In this document: piece by piece, positions 45,536 through 54,504 of the stretch
How positions within the stretch are numbered: position 1 is the first letter of the stretch
Layout: each line of letters begins with the position of its first letter
NCBI GenBank assembly: GCA_964544475.1
Contig: CAZJBS010000018.1
Coordinates: forward strand, 1 to 64,000
Reading direction: 5' to 3'
From: CAZJBS01 sp964544475
GTDB taxonomy: Bacteria > CLD3 > SB21
Length of the DNA stretch: 64,000 nucleotides
Position numbers and translations under genes: made by a program
Notes under the pieces: generated by a model
The model's database searches: none
Seen by the model: the letters and a program-made list of their open reading frames with translations, nothing else
Told to the model about the DNA's origin: nothing

Positions 45536-46203
45536 GCCGAGATGCCAGAGGTCATTTCGGTGGTCGATCCTTGTTCAATGCGGATGATGCGGCGCGGCAG
45601 CCGCTTAACCGTTTCGTAATCGTGCGTGGCCATGATGATCGCAGTGCCTTCCGCGTTGATGCGCACCAGCAGATCCATGATTTCCGTGGACGTCTCGGGA
45701 TCCAGATTTCCCGTGGGTTCATCCGCCAGGAGGACGATCGGGTTATTGACGAGGGCGCGGGCGATCACCACGCGTTGCTGCTCACCGCCGGACAATTCGT
45801 ACGGCATCCTGTTTTTTTTCGTGGAAAGACCGACCTGGGCCAGCACTTTCATGACCTTTTTTGGAACATCCTGCCGCGGCGTGTCCGTGACCATCAGAGC
45901 AAAAGCGATATTGTCGTAAATGGTACGGTCCCTGAGCAGGCGGAAATCCTGAAAGACGATGCCGAGCTGACGGCGGAGGTGAGGAATCTCGCGCTTTCGG
46001 ATGTCACGGGAGTTGAATTCACCGATCCGCAAAAGGCCGGTCGTCGGGAGAATATCCATGTAGAGCAGTTTGAGAAGGGTGCTCTTGCCGGCGCCGCTGG
46101 GGCCCAGCAGGTAGACGAATTCGCCGGGGGCGATATGAAGGGATACCCTGTCGAGGCTTTTTCTTCCAAGGTACTCGACGCAGACGTCTTTCAGTTCGAT
46201 CAT
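45532..46203 (-). CDS. ftsE: FtsE-like cell-division ABC ATPase
   Basis: 223 aa. Walker A GPSGAGKSTLLKLL (~34), FtsE-typical QDFRLLRDRTIYDNIAFAL (~87), signature ELSGGEQQRVVIARALV (~135), Walker B VLLADEPTGNLDPE, switch His in MATHDYETV. In division it pairs with FtsX to activate peptidoglycan amidases. The expected ftsX is not next to it; an acyl-CoA carboxylase subunit follows with a 4-base overlap. LolD-like lipoprotein exporters share much of the motif set, so FtsE is the best but not certain call. Confidence 0.88.
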
Positions 46204-46212
46204 GCGGGCCGT

Positions 46213-46929
46213 CTATTCTTTGACAATAAAACCTTTGGCGTAGCCCTGGCCGGCCAGGATGCTTTTGAGATCCTCCGCGGCAGCGCGCTCCGGATAACCG
46301 CCCACCCACACTTTCCATGTGTTGTCCTTCTGGCGAATCTGCACTTGTTCTTTCTGCAGACCCTCAAGCTGGCTTTTCATCGCAGAGGCCGCGCTTTCGG
46401 ACGACAGGGAAGCCACCTGCACCCAGTAGAGGGGCCCGGAGGCCGGCGCGTCGTAGGGCGGTTTCATCTCATGAATCCACGCATCGGGAAAGCCCATGGC
46501 GATCATGTCCTTCTTGGCCATTTCGGCCTCGTCCTTCGTCATATAGTTGCCCGTCCAGACTTTCCAGAGATCCGATTCGCTGTCTTTGATCATGTACACG
46601 TCGCCGGGTTTAATGGAGTCGAGCGTGGTAAAATTCTTTTGGGCATTGAGCGGCGATCCGGCAAAAACCTGTATGCGATATTTGGCCGATTTGACCGGCT
46701 TCCTTTCAACGTAGTCGGTTGTGAGAGTCGAAGCCCCGGTGCCAGTGGTCACTTTGAATTCATCGTTTGGAAGTTTTTCATCGGCCAGGAAATCCAGTTT
46801 CTTGTCCTTGTTTTTTTCCGATTCGGTGACCAGCGCGGCGAGGTCTGCGTCGCCTTTGGCCGTCTTTTGCGTCGTGGTGCAACCGGCCGTCACCAACAAC
46901 ACGGCGAGAATTATGCCAGCTCTGAACAT
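46213..46929 (-). CDS. SPOR-domain lipoprotein
   Basis: 238 aa from ATG 46929 (GGAG 6 bases upstream), giving the lipoprotein signal MFRAGIILAVLLVTAGC|TTT. Two SPOR domains follow: YRIQVFAGSPLNAQKNFT..WKVWTGNYMTKDEAEMAKK (~72-145) and YWVQVASLSSESAASAMK..WKVWVGGYPERAAAEDLK (~155-230). SPOR domains bind denuded septal peptidoglycan. Outer-membrane anchored in the periplasm; located directly before ftsE, consistent with a division role. Confidence 0.9.
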   Translation of the reverse strand: MFRAGIILAVLLVTAGCTTTQKTAKGDADLAALVTESEKNKDKKLDFLADEKLPNDEFKVTTGTGASTLTTDYVERKPVKSAKYRIQVFAGSPLNAQKNFTTLDSIKPGDVYMIKDSESDLWKVWTGNYMTKDEAEMAKKDMIAMGFPDAWIHEMKPPYDAPASGPLYWVQVASLSSESAASAMKSQLEGLQKEQVQIRQKDNTWKVWVGGYPERAAAEDLKSILAGQGYAKGFIVKE

Positions 46930-46967
46930 ATTCATCTCCAAAGATTATTCTGATTCACGACTCTCCA

Positions 46968-47294
46968 TTATACGCTTTTGGAACAGAGATCACAAGGGCA
47001 TTTGGCGCGAAGATATTCGTAGCCGTATATGCCGGCATCGTGGCGGTCGGACCAAACAAATCGCAGGGCGTACCGCCCGACTTCCGTGACATCCAGCACG
47101 GCGATATCCGCGAAGCGCTCAGGTGTCATGCTATCGTTGGAGGGACCGCCGTGTTTCGTTGTGTCGCAATGGGCACAGGGACAGATGGCCCGCAGGTATT
47201 CGAGAGAATACACACTGGCGTGTTCGTCATTCCAACGTATCGTCATCCGTCGTTGGGCGCGGTCCACGGTGATGTCCAGCGGTGAGGGCGTCAA
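46968..47294 (-). CDS. DUF971 family protein (gamma-butyrobetaine hydroxylase-like N-terminal domain)
   Basis: 108 aa with the DUF971 pattern: LDITVDRAQRRMTIRWNDEH, YSLEYLRAICPCAHCD (Cys pair for zinc) and YGYEYLRAKCPCDLC at the end. These are small proteins related to the N-terminal domain of GBBH; several are linked to iron-sulfur metabolism, but the function is not settled. The start overlaps the esterase stop by 4 bases (ATGA), so it belongs to the HPt-esterase-SPOR-ftsE unit. Confidence 0.9.
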   Translation of the reverse strand: MTPSPLDITVDRAQRRMTIRWNDEHASVYSLEYLRAICPCAHCDTTKHGGPSNDSMTPERFADIAVLDVTEVGRYALRFVWSDRHDAGIYGYEYLRAKCPCDLCSKSV

Positions 47295-48088
47295 GGCGCT
47301 TCCTTCCCGGTTGTTGAATGAACCGCTTCGACGGAGGCCAGTACATGGCCGATAAAGGCCACGCTTTCCTTCTGGACGGTCCCCCGGTCCACGTCCAGGG
47401 TCACGACATGATAGCTGTCCGGCAGCGTGACCGTTTGAATGTCCGTCGAACCCAGTCGTTTGACGATCTCTTCCATGCCGGTGTAGGGAAACGTGTGATC
47501 CTGGCGCGCGTGCATCAGCAGAACCGGGCAGGTGACATGGCGAAGTCGTGTGGCGAGCACGGAAAGAAGTTTTTGCAATTCACCGATACTGCGAACGGGC
47601 ATACGATCGTAATGCACTTCCTGCCGTTTGGCGGCGGGATCCCGGATGTCGGGTCCGTTTTTTTTCCGGATGAACCGCCAGACCGGTTTCATCCATGGCA
47701 AAACGTATTTGGGTCCGGCGCCAATGGATAATCCGGACGACAGCGCGATGACGGCCGTGACGGGCTGAAAACTCGCCAGGTGAAGGGCCAGGCAACCACC
47801 CATGGATTGTCCGCAAACCACGACATGCCGGTACTTCCCGTGAAGCGTCGTGAACGCCGTTTCAACGGCATGATACCAATCCTTCCAGCTATTTTTTTCC
47901 ATGTCTTCCGGAGTCGTACCGTGGCCCGGCAACAACAGGCCATACGCGTCAAAACCACTGTCGGATAACGTTTTCCCGAGTTCCCTCATGGAGTACGCTG
48001 AGGAAGTGAATCCGTGAACCAGCAACACGGCCGTGGAGCGGTGTGGAGCGAGAAATTCAAACGGCTCGGCCCCAGGCATCATGGGCAT
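47291..48088 (-). CDS. Alpha/beta hydrolase, carboxylesterase/monoacylglycerol lipase type
   Basis: About 265 aa from ATG 48088; a TTG at 48112 would add 8 residues. Est30-like: VLLVHGFTSSAYSMRELGK (oxyanion, ~22), nucleophile GQSMGGCLALHLAS (~95), Asp in MHARQDHTFP (~200) and catalytic His in SYHVVTLDVDRG (~230). It hydrolyses short-chain esters or lipids; substrate unknown. Cytoplasmic. Begins 7 bases after the HPt gene and overlaps DUF971. Confidence 0.9.
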   Translation of the reverse strand: MPMMPGAEPFEFLAPHRSTAVLLVHGFTSSAYSMRELGKTLSDSGFDAYGLLLPGHGTTPEDMEKNSWKDWYHAVETAFTTLHGKYRHVVVCGQSMGGCLALHLASFQPVTAVIALSSGLSIGAGPKYVLPWMKPVWRFIRKKNGPDIRDPAAKRQEVHYDRMPVRSIGELQKLLSVLATRLRHVTCPVLLMHARQDHTFPYTGMEEIVKRLGSTDIQTVTLPDSYHVVTLDVDRGTVQKESVAFIGHVLASVEAVHSTTGKEAP

Positions 48089-48095
48089 GTGGGAA

Positions 48096-48488
48096 TTATT
48101 TGAAGGATTCAAGCTTCGTCAGAATGCCGCTGACGTCGAAACCCTCGAGGGTGCCTTCGTTGGCTAGCTTTTCAATGAGATGATTCAGTCCCGTCACGGC
48201 CTCGGCGACCAGAGACAGGTGCGCCGTCTGCAACGGCAGGGCGCCATCTTTCGCCAGCTTGAAACCGGATTCCAAGCGCATACTGACCTGTTCGATGGGC
48301 TCGAGCCCAAGGATGCGGGCGGCGCCTTTCATGCTGTGGGCCGTCCGATGCAACACTTCGATGGCCGACGGATCGGAAGGATTTTTATTAAGATCTTTGA
48401 GCCGTGTTTCAAATACCGACAGATGTTCGCGGCTCTCCTCCTTGAAAACCGCCATCACTTCCATCATTTCTTCCCTGGTCAGGTCCAT
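48096..48488 (-). CDS. Histidine-containing phosphotransfer (HPt) protein
   Basis: 130 aa, a four-helix HPt domain. Phospho-accepting His in HRTAHSMKGAARILG (~47-61), followed by QVSMRLESGFKLA. It shuttles phosphate between kinase and response regulator, or acts as a CheA-like P1 domain. Starts the minus-strand unit HPt-esterase-DUF971-SPOR-ftsE-carboxylase. No kinase next to it, so partners lie elsewhere. Start ATG 48488. Confidence 0.92.
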   Translation of the reverse strand: MDLTREEMMEVMAVFKEESREHLSVFETRLKDLNKNPSDPSAIEVLHRTAHSMKGAARILGLEPIEQVSMRLESGFKLAKDGALPLQTAHLSLVAEAVTGLNHLIEKLANEGTLEGFDVSGILTKLESFK

Positions 48489-48663
48489 GCGTCACCGGAT
48501 TGGTGTGATTGGATACATGAAATTAATGTAAACGATTGCTCATATAAGTTCAAATGCAAAAGCGCAACAGGATAATTATTCCTGCGGCGGCTTTTATCGG
48601 TGGTGCCCTTGACGTATATTGCGAGCACCTAACATCCCAAGTCATTTATTTAAGGAGGCGCGT

Positions 48664-50574
48664 ATGCAAAATCGAAATACTTTCATTCTCATCAGTATGG
48701 TCTCGTTGGCTGTGCTGATGATCGGAATTCTCGGATGCGACGACGTTCGCAGGAATGTCAATTCCGAAAATCCGGATCCGTTGTCACTGACCGGGACCAT
48801 TCTCGGCAAAGCGCTGGATCGTTGTACCGGCGGGCCGATCGCCGGCGTCAGGGTTTCGGTGGCCGGCAAGAGCGCCGTGACGACCAACGCCAACGGCGAA
48901 TTTGTGTTTGAAGAAGTGCCGGTCAATGCCGACTACACAGTCAACGGCGGCGGAACCATCTGGGACCGTTACACCGTGCTTTTCGATTTTACGACTTACA
49001 ACGCCAATAAACCGGATTCGCTGATGTACCCCGACTATGACCACGCGGTGGTGGATGTGGCTTTTGTCGACCTCAATGACGGCGACAACGGCGGCTCGGG
49101 CGGAGAGGAATCGGGTTCCGGCGCAGATACGCCGGTCGAGGGGCTCGTTTCTCATGTTCAGATCGAAATCGGGAAACTGAACTCGGCCATCAGCGGCCAG
49201 CTGGTGAATGCGACAACGTATGATCCCGTTGGAAACGCCGTCGTGTATTTGAAGACCGTCAACGGCATCGGAACGCTCGCGACCGTCGCCACGACATTGG
49301 CGGATGAGTTCGGCGTCTATGCATTCAACCGTGTTGAAAACGGGGAGATGTTTGTGCTGGAGGCTTATGGCAGCAGCCAGGCGCTGTATGGCGTACGTGA
49401 ATTGACCGTTCCGTGCGGCCAGGATTTTGTCACCAATCCACAGGACACGGCCCGCCGCATCCTCATGAGTGACCGTGACAACGTGGCGCCGTTTGTGACG
49501 GCGATCAGCCCGGCCAATAACGAAGACGTCGATCCGTCGGCCGGAATCAATTTTGTCTACGACTTTTCCGAACCCATCAAGCAAACGGCCTACACGAATA
49601 CGTCCCTGCCCAAAGGCCACAACACGATTATCGACGATATCAACGTCAACTACAATGGATTGAAGAAGCTCCTCGGCGTCCTGCCTTTCACGGCGACGTG
49701 GAATATCACCTTTGACCGGCTGACGGTTTCGATTGCTTCGTCGAGTCTGGTAGGTGCGGGACGCTATTCCATCACCTACGCACCCGGCATGGCGGCCCGA
49801 TTGACCGATGCCAAGGGGAACGTCCTGAATAACGCGGCGACGGCGATCGTCGGTGATTTCCTGAATACCGAGCCGATCAATTTCACGACGCGCGGCAGTT
49901 CCACGCCCCCGGCCGCGCCGGTATTGAGGAAAGACACGCTCCTGATCCCGGCGACGTCGGTCAATTGGAACGGCGGTTCGGTCCGATTGAAATGGACGCT
50001 GGACGAATCGCAGGTGCATGTGAAGTACACGAATATCTTCAAGAAGATCGGCGATGGCCCGTTTGATTTGCTGGCGACCAATGTGCGTACGGTCGATACG
50101 ACGCTCGTCATCGGCAGTGCGGAACTCCATACCGGCGGACAAACGCCGCGGGCGGCCCAGGCGGTTCATTTTTATGTCCAGGCCATCAGTGTCAACCTGG
50201 TGCCGGGCCCATTCAGCAATATCATATCGGTCGTCGATCAGGCCAAACCCACGTTGACGTCCGCGCTCATCAATAACCCGGCAGGTTCGACCGATTATGA
50301 TTACATCTATATATTGTTCAGTGAACCTCTCGCCGTGGCCGGCGCGGAGAACAGCGCCAATTATTCCATCTCAAACAACAACGGCATCCCGGCCAACGCC
50401 CGTGAAGCCACGTATCTCGGTTTCGACAGTTCTTTCCCGGGAGGCACGGGTTTCAAGGTTCGACTGAAGGTTGACAACGCATCGGTCGTGGCCGGTGAAG
50501 TCCTGACCGTCAGCGGCGTCACCGATCTTCGCGGCAACACGATGGATACGAATGCGAATACGTTTACGTTCTGA
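48664..50574 (+). CDS. Lipoprotein with carboxypeptidase-regulatory-like and SbsA Ig-like domains
   Basis: 636 aa from ATG 48664 (AAGGAGGCGCGT upstream), lipobox LMIGILGC|DDV. N-terminal carboxypeptidase regulatory-like unit LGKALDRCTGGPIAGVRVSV..TTNANGEFVFEEVP (~45-90), a second one SGQLVNATTYDPVGNAVVY..ADEFGVYAFNRV, then Ig-like SbsA type (Big_5) AISPANNEDVDPSAGINF with YDFSEPI, and a third beta domain ending NSANYSISNNNGIPANAREA..GFKV. Likely outer-membrane surface lipoprotein; role unknown. No enzymatic motif seen. Divergent from the HPt gene. Confidence 0.88.
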   Translation: MQNRNTFILISMVSLAVLMIGILGCDDVRRNVNSENPDPLSLTGTILGKALDRCTGGPIAGVRVSVAGKSAVTTNANGEFVFEEVPVNADYTVNGGGTIWDRYTVLFDFTTYNANKPDSLMYPDYDHAVVDVAFVDLNDGDNGGSGGEESGSGADTPVEGLVSHVQIEIGKLNSAISGQLVNATTYDPVGNAVVYLKTVNGIGTLATVATTLADEFGVYAFNRVENGEMFVLEAYGSSQALYGVRELTVPCGQDFVTNPQDTARRILMSDRDNVAPFVTAISPANNEDVDPSAGINFVYDFSEPIKQTAYTNTSLPKGHNTIIDDINVNYNGLKKLLGVLPFTATWNITFDRLTVSIASSSLVGAGRYSITYAPGMAARLTDAKGNVLNNAATAIVGDFLNTEPINFTTRGSSTPPAAPVLRKDTLLIPATSVNWNGGSVRLKWTLDESQVHVKYTNIFKKIGDGPFDLLATNVRTVDTTLVIGSAELHTGGQTPRAAQAVHFYVQAISVNLVPGPFSNIISVVDQAKPTLTSALINNPAGSTDYDYIYILFSEPLAVAGAENSANYSISNNNGIPANAREATYLGFDSSFPGGTGFKVRLKVDNASVVAGEVLTVSGVTDLRGNTMDTNANTFTF

Positions 50575-50593
50575 CCATTCATCCGATGCGGTG

Positions 50594-50637
50594 CAAAAAG
50601 AAAGGCTCCGAATTTTTCGGAGCCTTTTTTCTTTTCA
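50594..50637. terminator. Bidirectional intrinsic terminator
   Basis: Stem AAAGGCTCCGAA (50601-50612) / TTCGGAGCCTTT (50616-50627), loop TTT, A-run before and T-run after. Serves both the plus-strand lipoprotein gene and the minus-strand asparaginase gene, which face each other. Confidence 0.92.
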
Positions 50638-50650
50638 GAAGTTTGCAGGA

Positions 50651-51709
50651 TCATTTTTTTCTTTTGAACACGTAAGCGCCGTCTTTGAGCGCCGGAGCCT
50701 CGCCGGTGTGGACGGCGTATTGGGCGCCGCTCCAGATGGCGGCGCAACCGTATTCACCTTTTTTGTTGATCGCATAGAATTTCACATCAAACAACGGTCG
50801 TCCGTCGTTGTCGCGCAGGCGGGGTTCCCGGGTTTTGTCGACGATCCGCCGGCAAGCCATCAGGCACGCCTCTTCCGGCGATTTCCCCTGCCGCATGAAT
50901 TCCACGACCAGCATACTGCTGCAATTCAGAAGATTGGCCTCCCCGCGGCCGGTGGATCCGGCGGCGCCGACGTCGTTGTCGACGTAGAGGCCTGCGCCCA
51001 AAATCGGTGAATCGCCGACCCGGCCCGGAATTTTGAAGGCGAGACCGCTGGTGGTGGTGACGCCCGACAGATCGCCGGCGGCGTTGAGGGCGAGGCAGTT
51101 GATCGTACCGGTGGTGCGGGCATAATCGCGCAGCGCCTGGCCGATATCGCGGTCTTCCCAACGGTGCGGCGGCAGCCAGTCGTCTTCGCGGCTCAGATGT
51201 TCCTTCCATTCCAGCCACGCCTCGCGCGCTTTGTCGGTCAGAAGATCCTCCTCTTTGAATCCGTGGGCCCTGGCAAAACGCAACGCGCCTTCACCGACGA
51301 TCAACACGTGATCGGTCCTTTCCAGGATGACTTTGGCCACGGCGGACGGATGGCGGATATTTCGCAGGGCCCCCACGCCCGCACCGCGAGCCGTCGGTCC
51401 GTGCATCACACTGGCGTCCAGTTCGACGACGCCATCCTCGTTGGGCAAACCGCCGTATCCGACGGTCATGTCATCCGGATCGTCTTCGACAAGCCGCACG
51501 CCGGCGATCACCGCGTCCAACGTGTCGCCGCCCTGGCGCAGGATGTCCATGGCTTTGGCCGCCGCCTTCAATCCGTTGGCGGAGGCGATAACGACCGGTC
51601 GGCTTTCCGTGGCCGCTTCGACCGTTTCCAGAAACGACAACGACTGGCCGAGCCCGATGGCCGCGCCGGTCATCATCGACTGCTTCAGGAAAGTTCTGCG
51701 ATCGCTCAT
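50651..51709 (-). CDS. Glycosylasparaginase (N4-(beta-N-acetylglucosaminyl)-L-asparaginase), exported
   Basis: 352 aa, start ATG 51709 with GGAGGATTTC. N-terminal twin-arginine-like signal (SDRRTFLKQSMMTGAAIGLG). Ntn hydrolase: the chain autocleaves before a Thr to make alpha and beta subunits; the new N-terminus is the Thr of GTINCLALNAAGDLSG (~208), followed by TTSGLAFKIPGRVGDSPILG (~225). It removes the GlcNAc-Asn link at the end of glycoprotein degradation. Last gene of the minus-strand cluster; placement beside a glycosyltransferase and peptidase suggests glycoprotein handling, but this is inference. Confidence 0.9.
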   Translation of the reverse strand: MSDRRTFLKQSMMTGAAIGLGQSLSFLETVEAATESRPVVIASANGLKAAAKAMDILRQGGDTLDAVIAGVRLVEDDPDDMTVGYGGLPNEDGVVELDASVMHGPTARGAGVGALRNIRHPSAVAKVILERTDHVLIVGEGALRFARAHGFKEEDLLTDKAREAWLEWKEHLSREDDWLPPHRWEDRDIGQALRDYARTTGTINCLALNAAGDLSGVTTTSGLAFKIPGRVGDSPILGAGLYVDNDVGAAGSTGRGEANLLNCSSMLVVEFMRQGKSPEEACLMACRRIVDKTREPRLRDNDGRPLFDVKFYAINKKGEYGCAAIWSGAQYAVHTGEAPALKDGAYVFKRKK

Positions 51710-51724
51710 GAAATCCTCCTTGGT

Positions 51725-52120
51725 TTATTCGAACACAGGCGGCGCGTCGGGATCGTGCGGCTGCGTCAGCCCGTCATGGACAAAAACGGTTTCGTTCTGC
51801 GCGAGAATCAGAACCGGCGAACCCGATGGCCGACGCCATTCGCTGGCAAAAAATTTCCTATAAATGCCCACATCGTATTTCATCCATTTGACCCATCCGA
51901 AAACGGCCGTACCTTCCTGCACGATAAAAGCCGGGCACTTGGAACCGACCGCCAAAGATGTATCGGCCACGGTCGACCACCGGTATCCCTTTCGAAGGAG
52001 GCGCTGAATAAAGAGGGCGCTCAAATCTTCCCCGTCTTCCTCCAGCGTGTGACGATCCCGTTTGACGAGCTCACCATCAATGATCATCTCAAGGGCGGCA
52101 ATCACGTCTTCGTTATTCAA
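51725..52120 (-). CDS. Hypothetical protein
   Basis: 131 aa from TTG 52120, which has GGAG 8 bases before it and overlaps the glycosyltransferase stop by a few bases. The frame opens earlier (52207) inside that gene. Sequence: LEMIIDGELVKRDRHTLEED then FIQRLLRKGYRWSTVADT and YDVGIYRKFFASEWRRPSGSPV. No signal peptide, motif or family recognised. It is in a tight minus-strand unit between the glycosyltransferase and the asparaginase. Confidence 0.6.
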   Translation of the reverse strand: MNNEDVIAALEMIIDGELVKRDRHTLEEDGEDLSALFIQRLLRKGYRWSTVADTSLAVGSKCPAFIVQEGTAVFGWVKWMKYDVGIYRKFFASEWRRPSGSPVLILAQNETVFVHDGLTQPHDPDAPPVFE

Positions 52121-53390
52121 GGATGCGCTCCAGAAGATCCGACAACAAGCGGGCGCTGTTTTCGACGGCATGTTGTGGCGGACGGTTTGCCGGTCTCGAA
52201 TAGCCACGTCGCACGACGGCCATCAATTCCGCCAGCGCTTCCCCGATGGCCCGGGGGTCCTCCATCGGCACAACGCGGCCATGCGGCCGGCCGGACAGAA
52301 GACCCGTCGCGTCCATCGGCGCCGAAATGGCCAGAATCGGTTTTCCGAAATATTCATTCCAATACAGATATTCATAAATTTTGCCCGAAGTGACGAGACG
52401 GACTTTTTCGTTGGTATTGTAACCCATGAAAAGCAGAATATCCGCTCCGGCCTGAAGTCGCACGGCTTCGTCGTGGCCGACATTGTCCTTGAGAAAGACG
52501 TTGGGCAGATGGTAAGCCGCCGCATCCCGGTCCTTTTCATCGTCGCGTTGTCCATACAAGAACACCTGCAGCTGACCGGATCCGAATTCCTCCGGTCTCG
52601 ACGCGATCGCCTCAAGCAGTCCCGTGATCGGACGGTTGATGGTGAGATTGCCCGTGTAAACCATTCGGATCGGCCCGGACGCAGACGATGGAACCGAAAT
52701 ACCCGCGTAGTCCTCGGGATCGTAACCCATTCGAATGGCCGTCAGATGGCGCGACGACGGGTATTTGCGGCGCATAAAATCCGTCGCGCCCGGATTGGTG
52801 AAAAGCGCGGCGGAACTCGCCGACAAAACCGAGGATTCCAGATACCGGTGCACGGCGCTGTGAAGGGACGTCGGCGCCTGGAAGTGAATTTCGTCCGTCC
52901 AGAGATCCCGGAAATCCGTGACGAGCGGGATTCCGGTGAGGCGTGACAGGAGCCAGCCCGCCACGGCGCTGCTGTTGGGCGGCGCGGTGGCGACAATCAC
53001 ATCGATCCGATCTCGACGGCATACCCACCATCCTTTGATGACCGCGAAAGGAATCCATCCCACGAAAGAATCCGGAATCAAAAACCAGAAGGTCAACGTC
53101 CGCAGGCGCGTCATCAGTTGTGTATTGCGCCGGTGATCGCCGGTCTCACGCAGAAAAAAACGGCGCAGGACGCCGATACCGGTGACCGCGGATGTGCGAT
53201 AAACCCTTGTTTCGGGTGGAATGTCTTTCAGGCGCGAGGTATCCTGAAGCCAGTAATTCCCGGGGTTGGCGCTCACGACCGAACACGACCAGCCCATGCG
53301 GGAGAGGTATTTGACAAATTTGGAAGGACGCGCCACACCACCGCCGCCCATGGGAGGGAAATAATAAGCGATGAGCAGCAGACGTTTCAT
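52113..53390 (-). CDS. Glycosyltransferase family 4 protein
   Basis: 425 aa with the GT-B fold. N-terminus MKRLLLIAYYFPPMGGGGVAR (acceptor domain with Gly loop), VVSANPGNYW, TAPPNSSAVAGWLLSRLTG; donor domain VYTGNLTINRPITGLLEAI (~250), FLKDNVGHDEAVRLQAGADILLF (~325) and SGKIYEYLYWNEYFGKPILA (~355) with the acidic residue for the sugar-nucleotide. Transfers a sugar onto a glycan or lipid at the inner membrane; substrate unknown. Downstream of the peptidase gene by 31 bases. Confidence 0.92.
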   Translation of the reverse strand: MKRLLLIAYYFPPMGGGGVARPSKFVKYLSRMGWSCSVVSANPGNYWLQDTSRLKDIPPETRVYRTSAVTGIGVLRRFFLRETGDHRRNTQLMTRLRTLTFWFLIPDSFVGWIPFAVIKGWWVCRRDRIDVIVATAPPNSSAVAGWLLSRLTGIPLVTDFRDLWTDEIHFQAPTSLHSAVHRYLESSVLSASSAALFTNPGATDFMRRKYPSSRHLTAIRMGYDPEDYAGISVPSSASGPIRMVYTGNLTINRPITGLLEAIASRPEEFGSGQLQVFLYGQRDDEKDRDAAAYHLPNVFLKDNVGHDEAVRLQAGADILLFMGYNTNEKVRLVTSGKIYEYLYWNEYFGKPILAISAPMDATGLLSGRPHGRVVPMEDPRAIGEALAELMAVVRRGYSRPANRPPQHAVENSARLLSDLLERILE

Positions 53391-53421
53391 TCGAAGGTTT
53401 TGGATTCGGTGACCCGTCCAA

Positions 53422-54504
53422 TCAGGCCGGGAGGCACACCAGTTCGGAGGTCGAGGTCATCAGGTTGTCGCAGCCGGTGGCGGTCACGAGCACGTCGTTC
53501 TCGATGCGCACACCGAATTGGCCTGGGAGATAGATCCCGGGTTCGATGGTAAAGACGTTGTTGACTTCGACGCGGTAGTCGATGTGCTGGCCGATGCGCG
53601 GGGCTTCGTGAATGTCCAGGCCGATGCCGTGACCGAGACCGTGGTTGAACAGGGGTCCGAAGCCCTCCGAAGTGATGTAGGCGCGGGCGGCTTCGTCGAT
53701 GTCATGCGCGCGAACGCCGGCTTTCGTCGCCGCCGTGGCACGGCGCAGGGCTTCGTGCACGATGTCGTAGACGCGGCGTTGGTCGTCCGATGGCGAACCC
53801 AGGCAGACGGTCCGCGTCATATCCGCATGGTAGCCGTCGACCACGGCGCCGAAATCGAGAATGATGAAATCGCCTTTTTCCAGTTTCTTGTCGGATGGGC
53901 GTCCATGGGGCAGAGCGCCGCGCCAACCGCTCGCCACGATCGTTTCGAAGGATTCTTTTTCGCCGCCCAATTTCCGGATCAGATACCCGAGGCGGCCGGC
54001 GATCTCACTTTCGGTCACACCGGTTTTGATTTCCTTCAGAATCGCCTCCAGTACGTTTTCCGTGACGGCTATGGCCTTCCGCAGACTGGCGATTTCGCCG
54101 CGGTCCTTGACCATCAGCAACGGTTCGACCATTTCATCCAACGGCACCCAGGTCACGCCGGGCCATTGCCGCGACAGAAAATCGTATGTTTTGAAATCCA
54201 ACAGCGACGATTCGAACCCGATACGGCCGCCGCTGGCGATGGCATTCTTTTCCACAAACGTGCGCAGGGTCAGATTGCTTGACACCGCCACGATCACCTC
54301 CGCACCCTTCACTTCCAACGCGGCCTGTTCCGTGTAACGTCCGTCGGTGACGAGCCGCGCCGAATCGCGTCCCACCAGCAGGAATCCATTGGAGCCGGTG
54401 AATCCCGTCAAATAGCGCACGTGCGGGTTGTGTCGGGTGAGGAAATGGGTAAGGCCGGCGGTTTCGAGACGGGCCTGCAGTTTCGAGAGGCGATCGGTCA
54501 TCAC
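53422..54504 (-). CDS. M24B-family Xaa-Pro aminopeptidase
   Basis: 360 aa, normal for a bacterial M24B peptidase. Creatinase-like N-terminal domain (SKLQARLETAGLTHFLTRHN) and pita-bread catalytic domain with metal ligands: DFGAVVDGYHADMTR (Asp, Asp, ~215), GLGHGIGLDIHEAP (His, ~285), FTIEPGIYLPGQ (Glu, ~318) and VRIENDVLVT (Glu, ~333). Removes the first residue before proline. Start ATG 54504 overlaps accC stop by 4 bases. In many bacteria a peptidase of this kind lies near accBC and efp; here accB and efp are absent. Confidence 0.94.
   Translation of the reverse strand: MMTDRLSKLQARLETAGLTHFLTRHNPHVRYLTGFTGSNGFLLVGRDSARLVTDGRYTEQAALEVKGAEVIVAVSSNLTLRTFVEKNAIASGGRIGFESSLLDFKTYDFLSRQWPGVTWVPLDEMVEPLLMVKDRGEIASLRKAIAVTENVLEAILKEIKTGVTESEIAGRLGYLIRKLGGEKESFETIVASGWRGALPHGRPSDKKLEKGDFIILDFGAVVDGYHADMTRTVCLGSPSDDQRRVYDIVHEALRRATAATKAGVRAHDIDEAARAYITSEGFGPLFNHGLGHGIGLDIHEAPRIGQHIDYRVEVNNVFTIEPGIYLPGQFGVRIENDVLVTATGCDNLMTSTSELVCLPA

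Noticed and set aside
48784..50169. 461-aa minus-strand open frame
   Set aside because: Antisense shadow of the SbsA-type lipoprotein, Arg/His-rich nonsense composition.
51164..52393. 409-aa plus-strand open frame spanning two genes
   Set aside because: Opposite the asparaginase, hypothetical and glycosyltransferase genes, which all have clear motifs on the minus strand.
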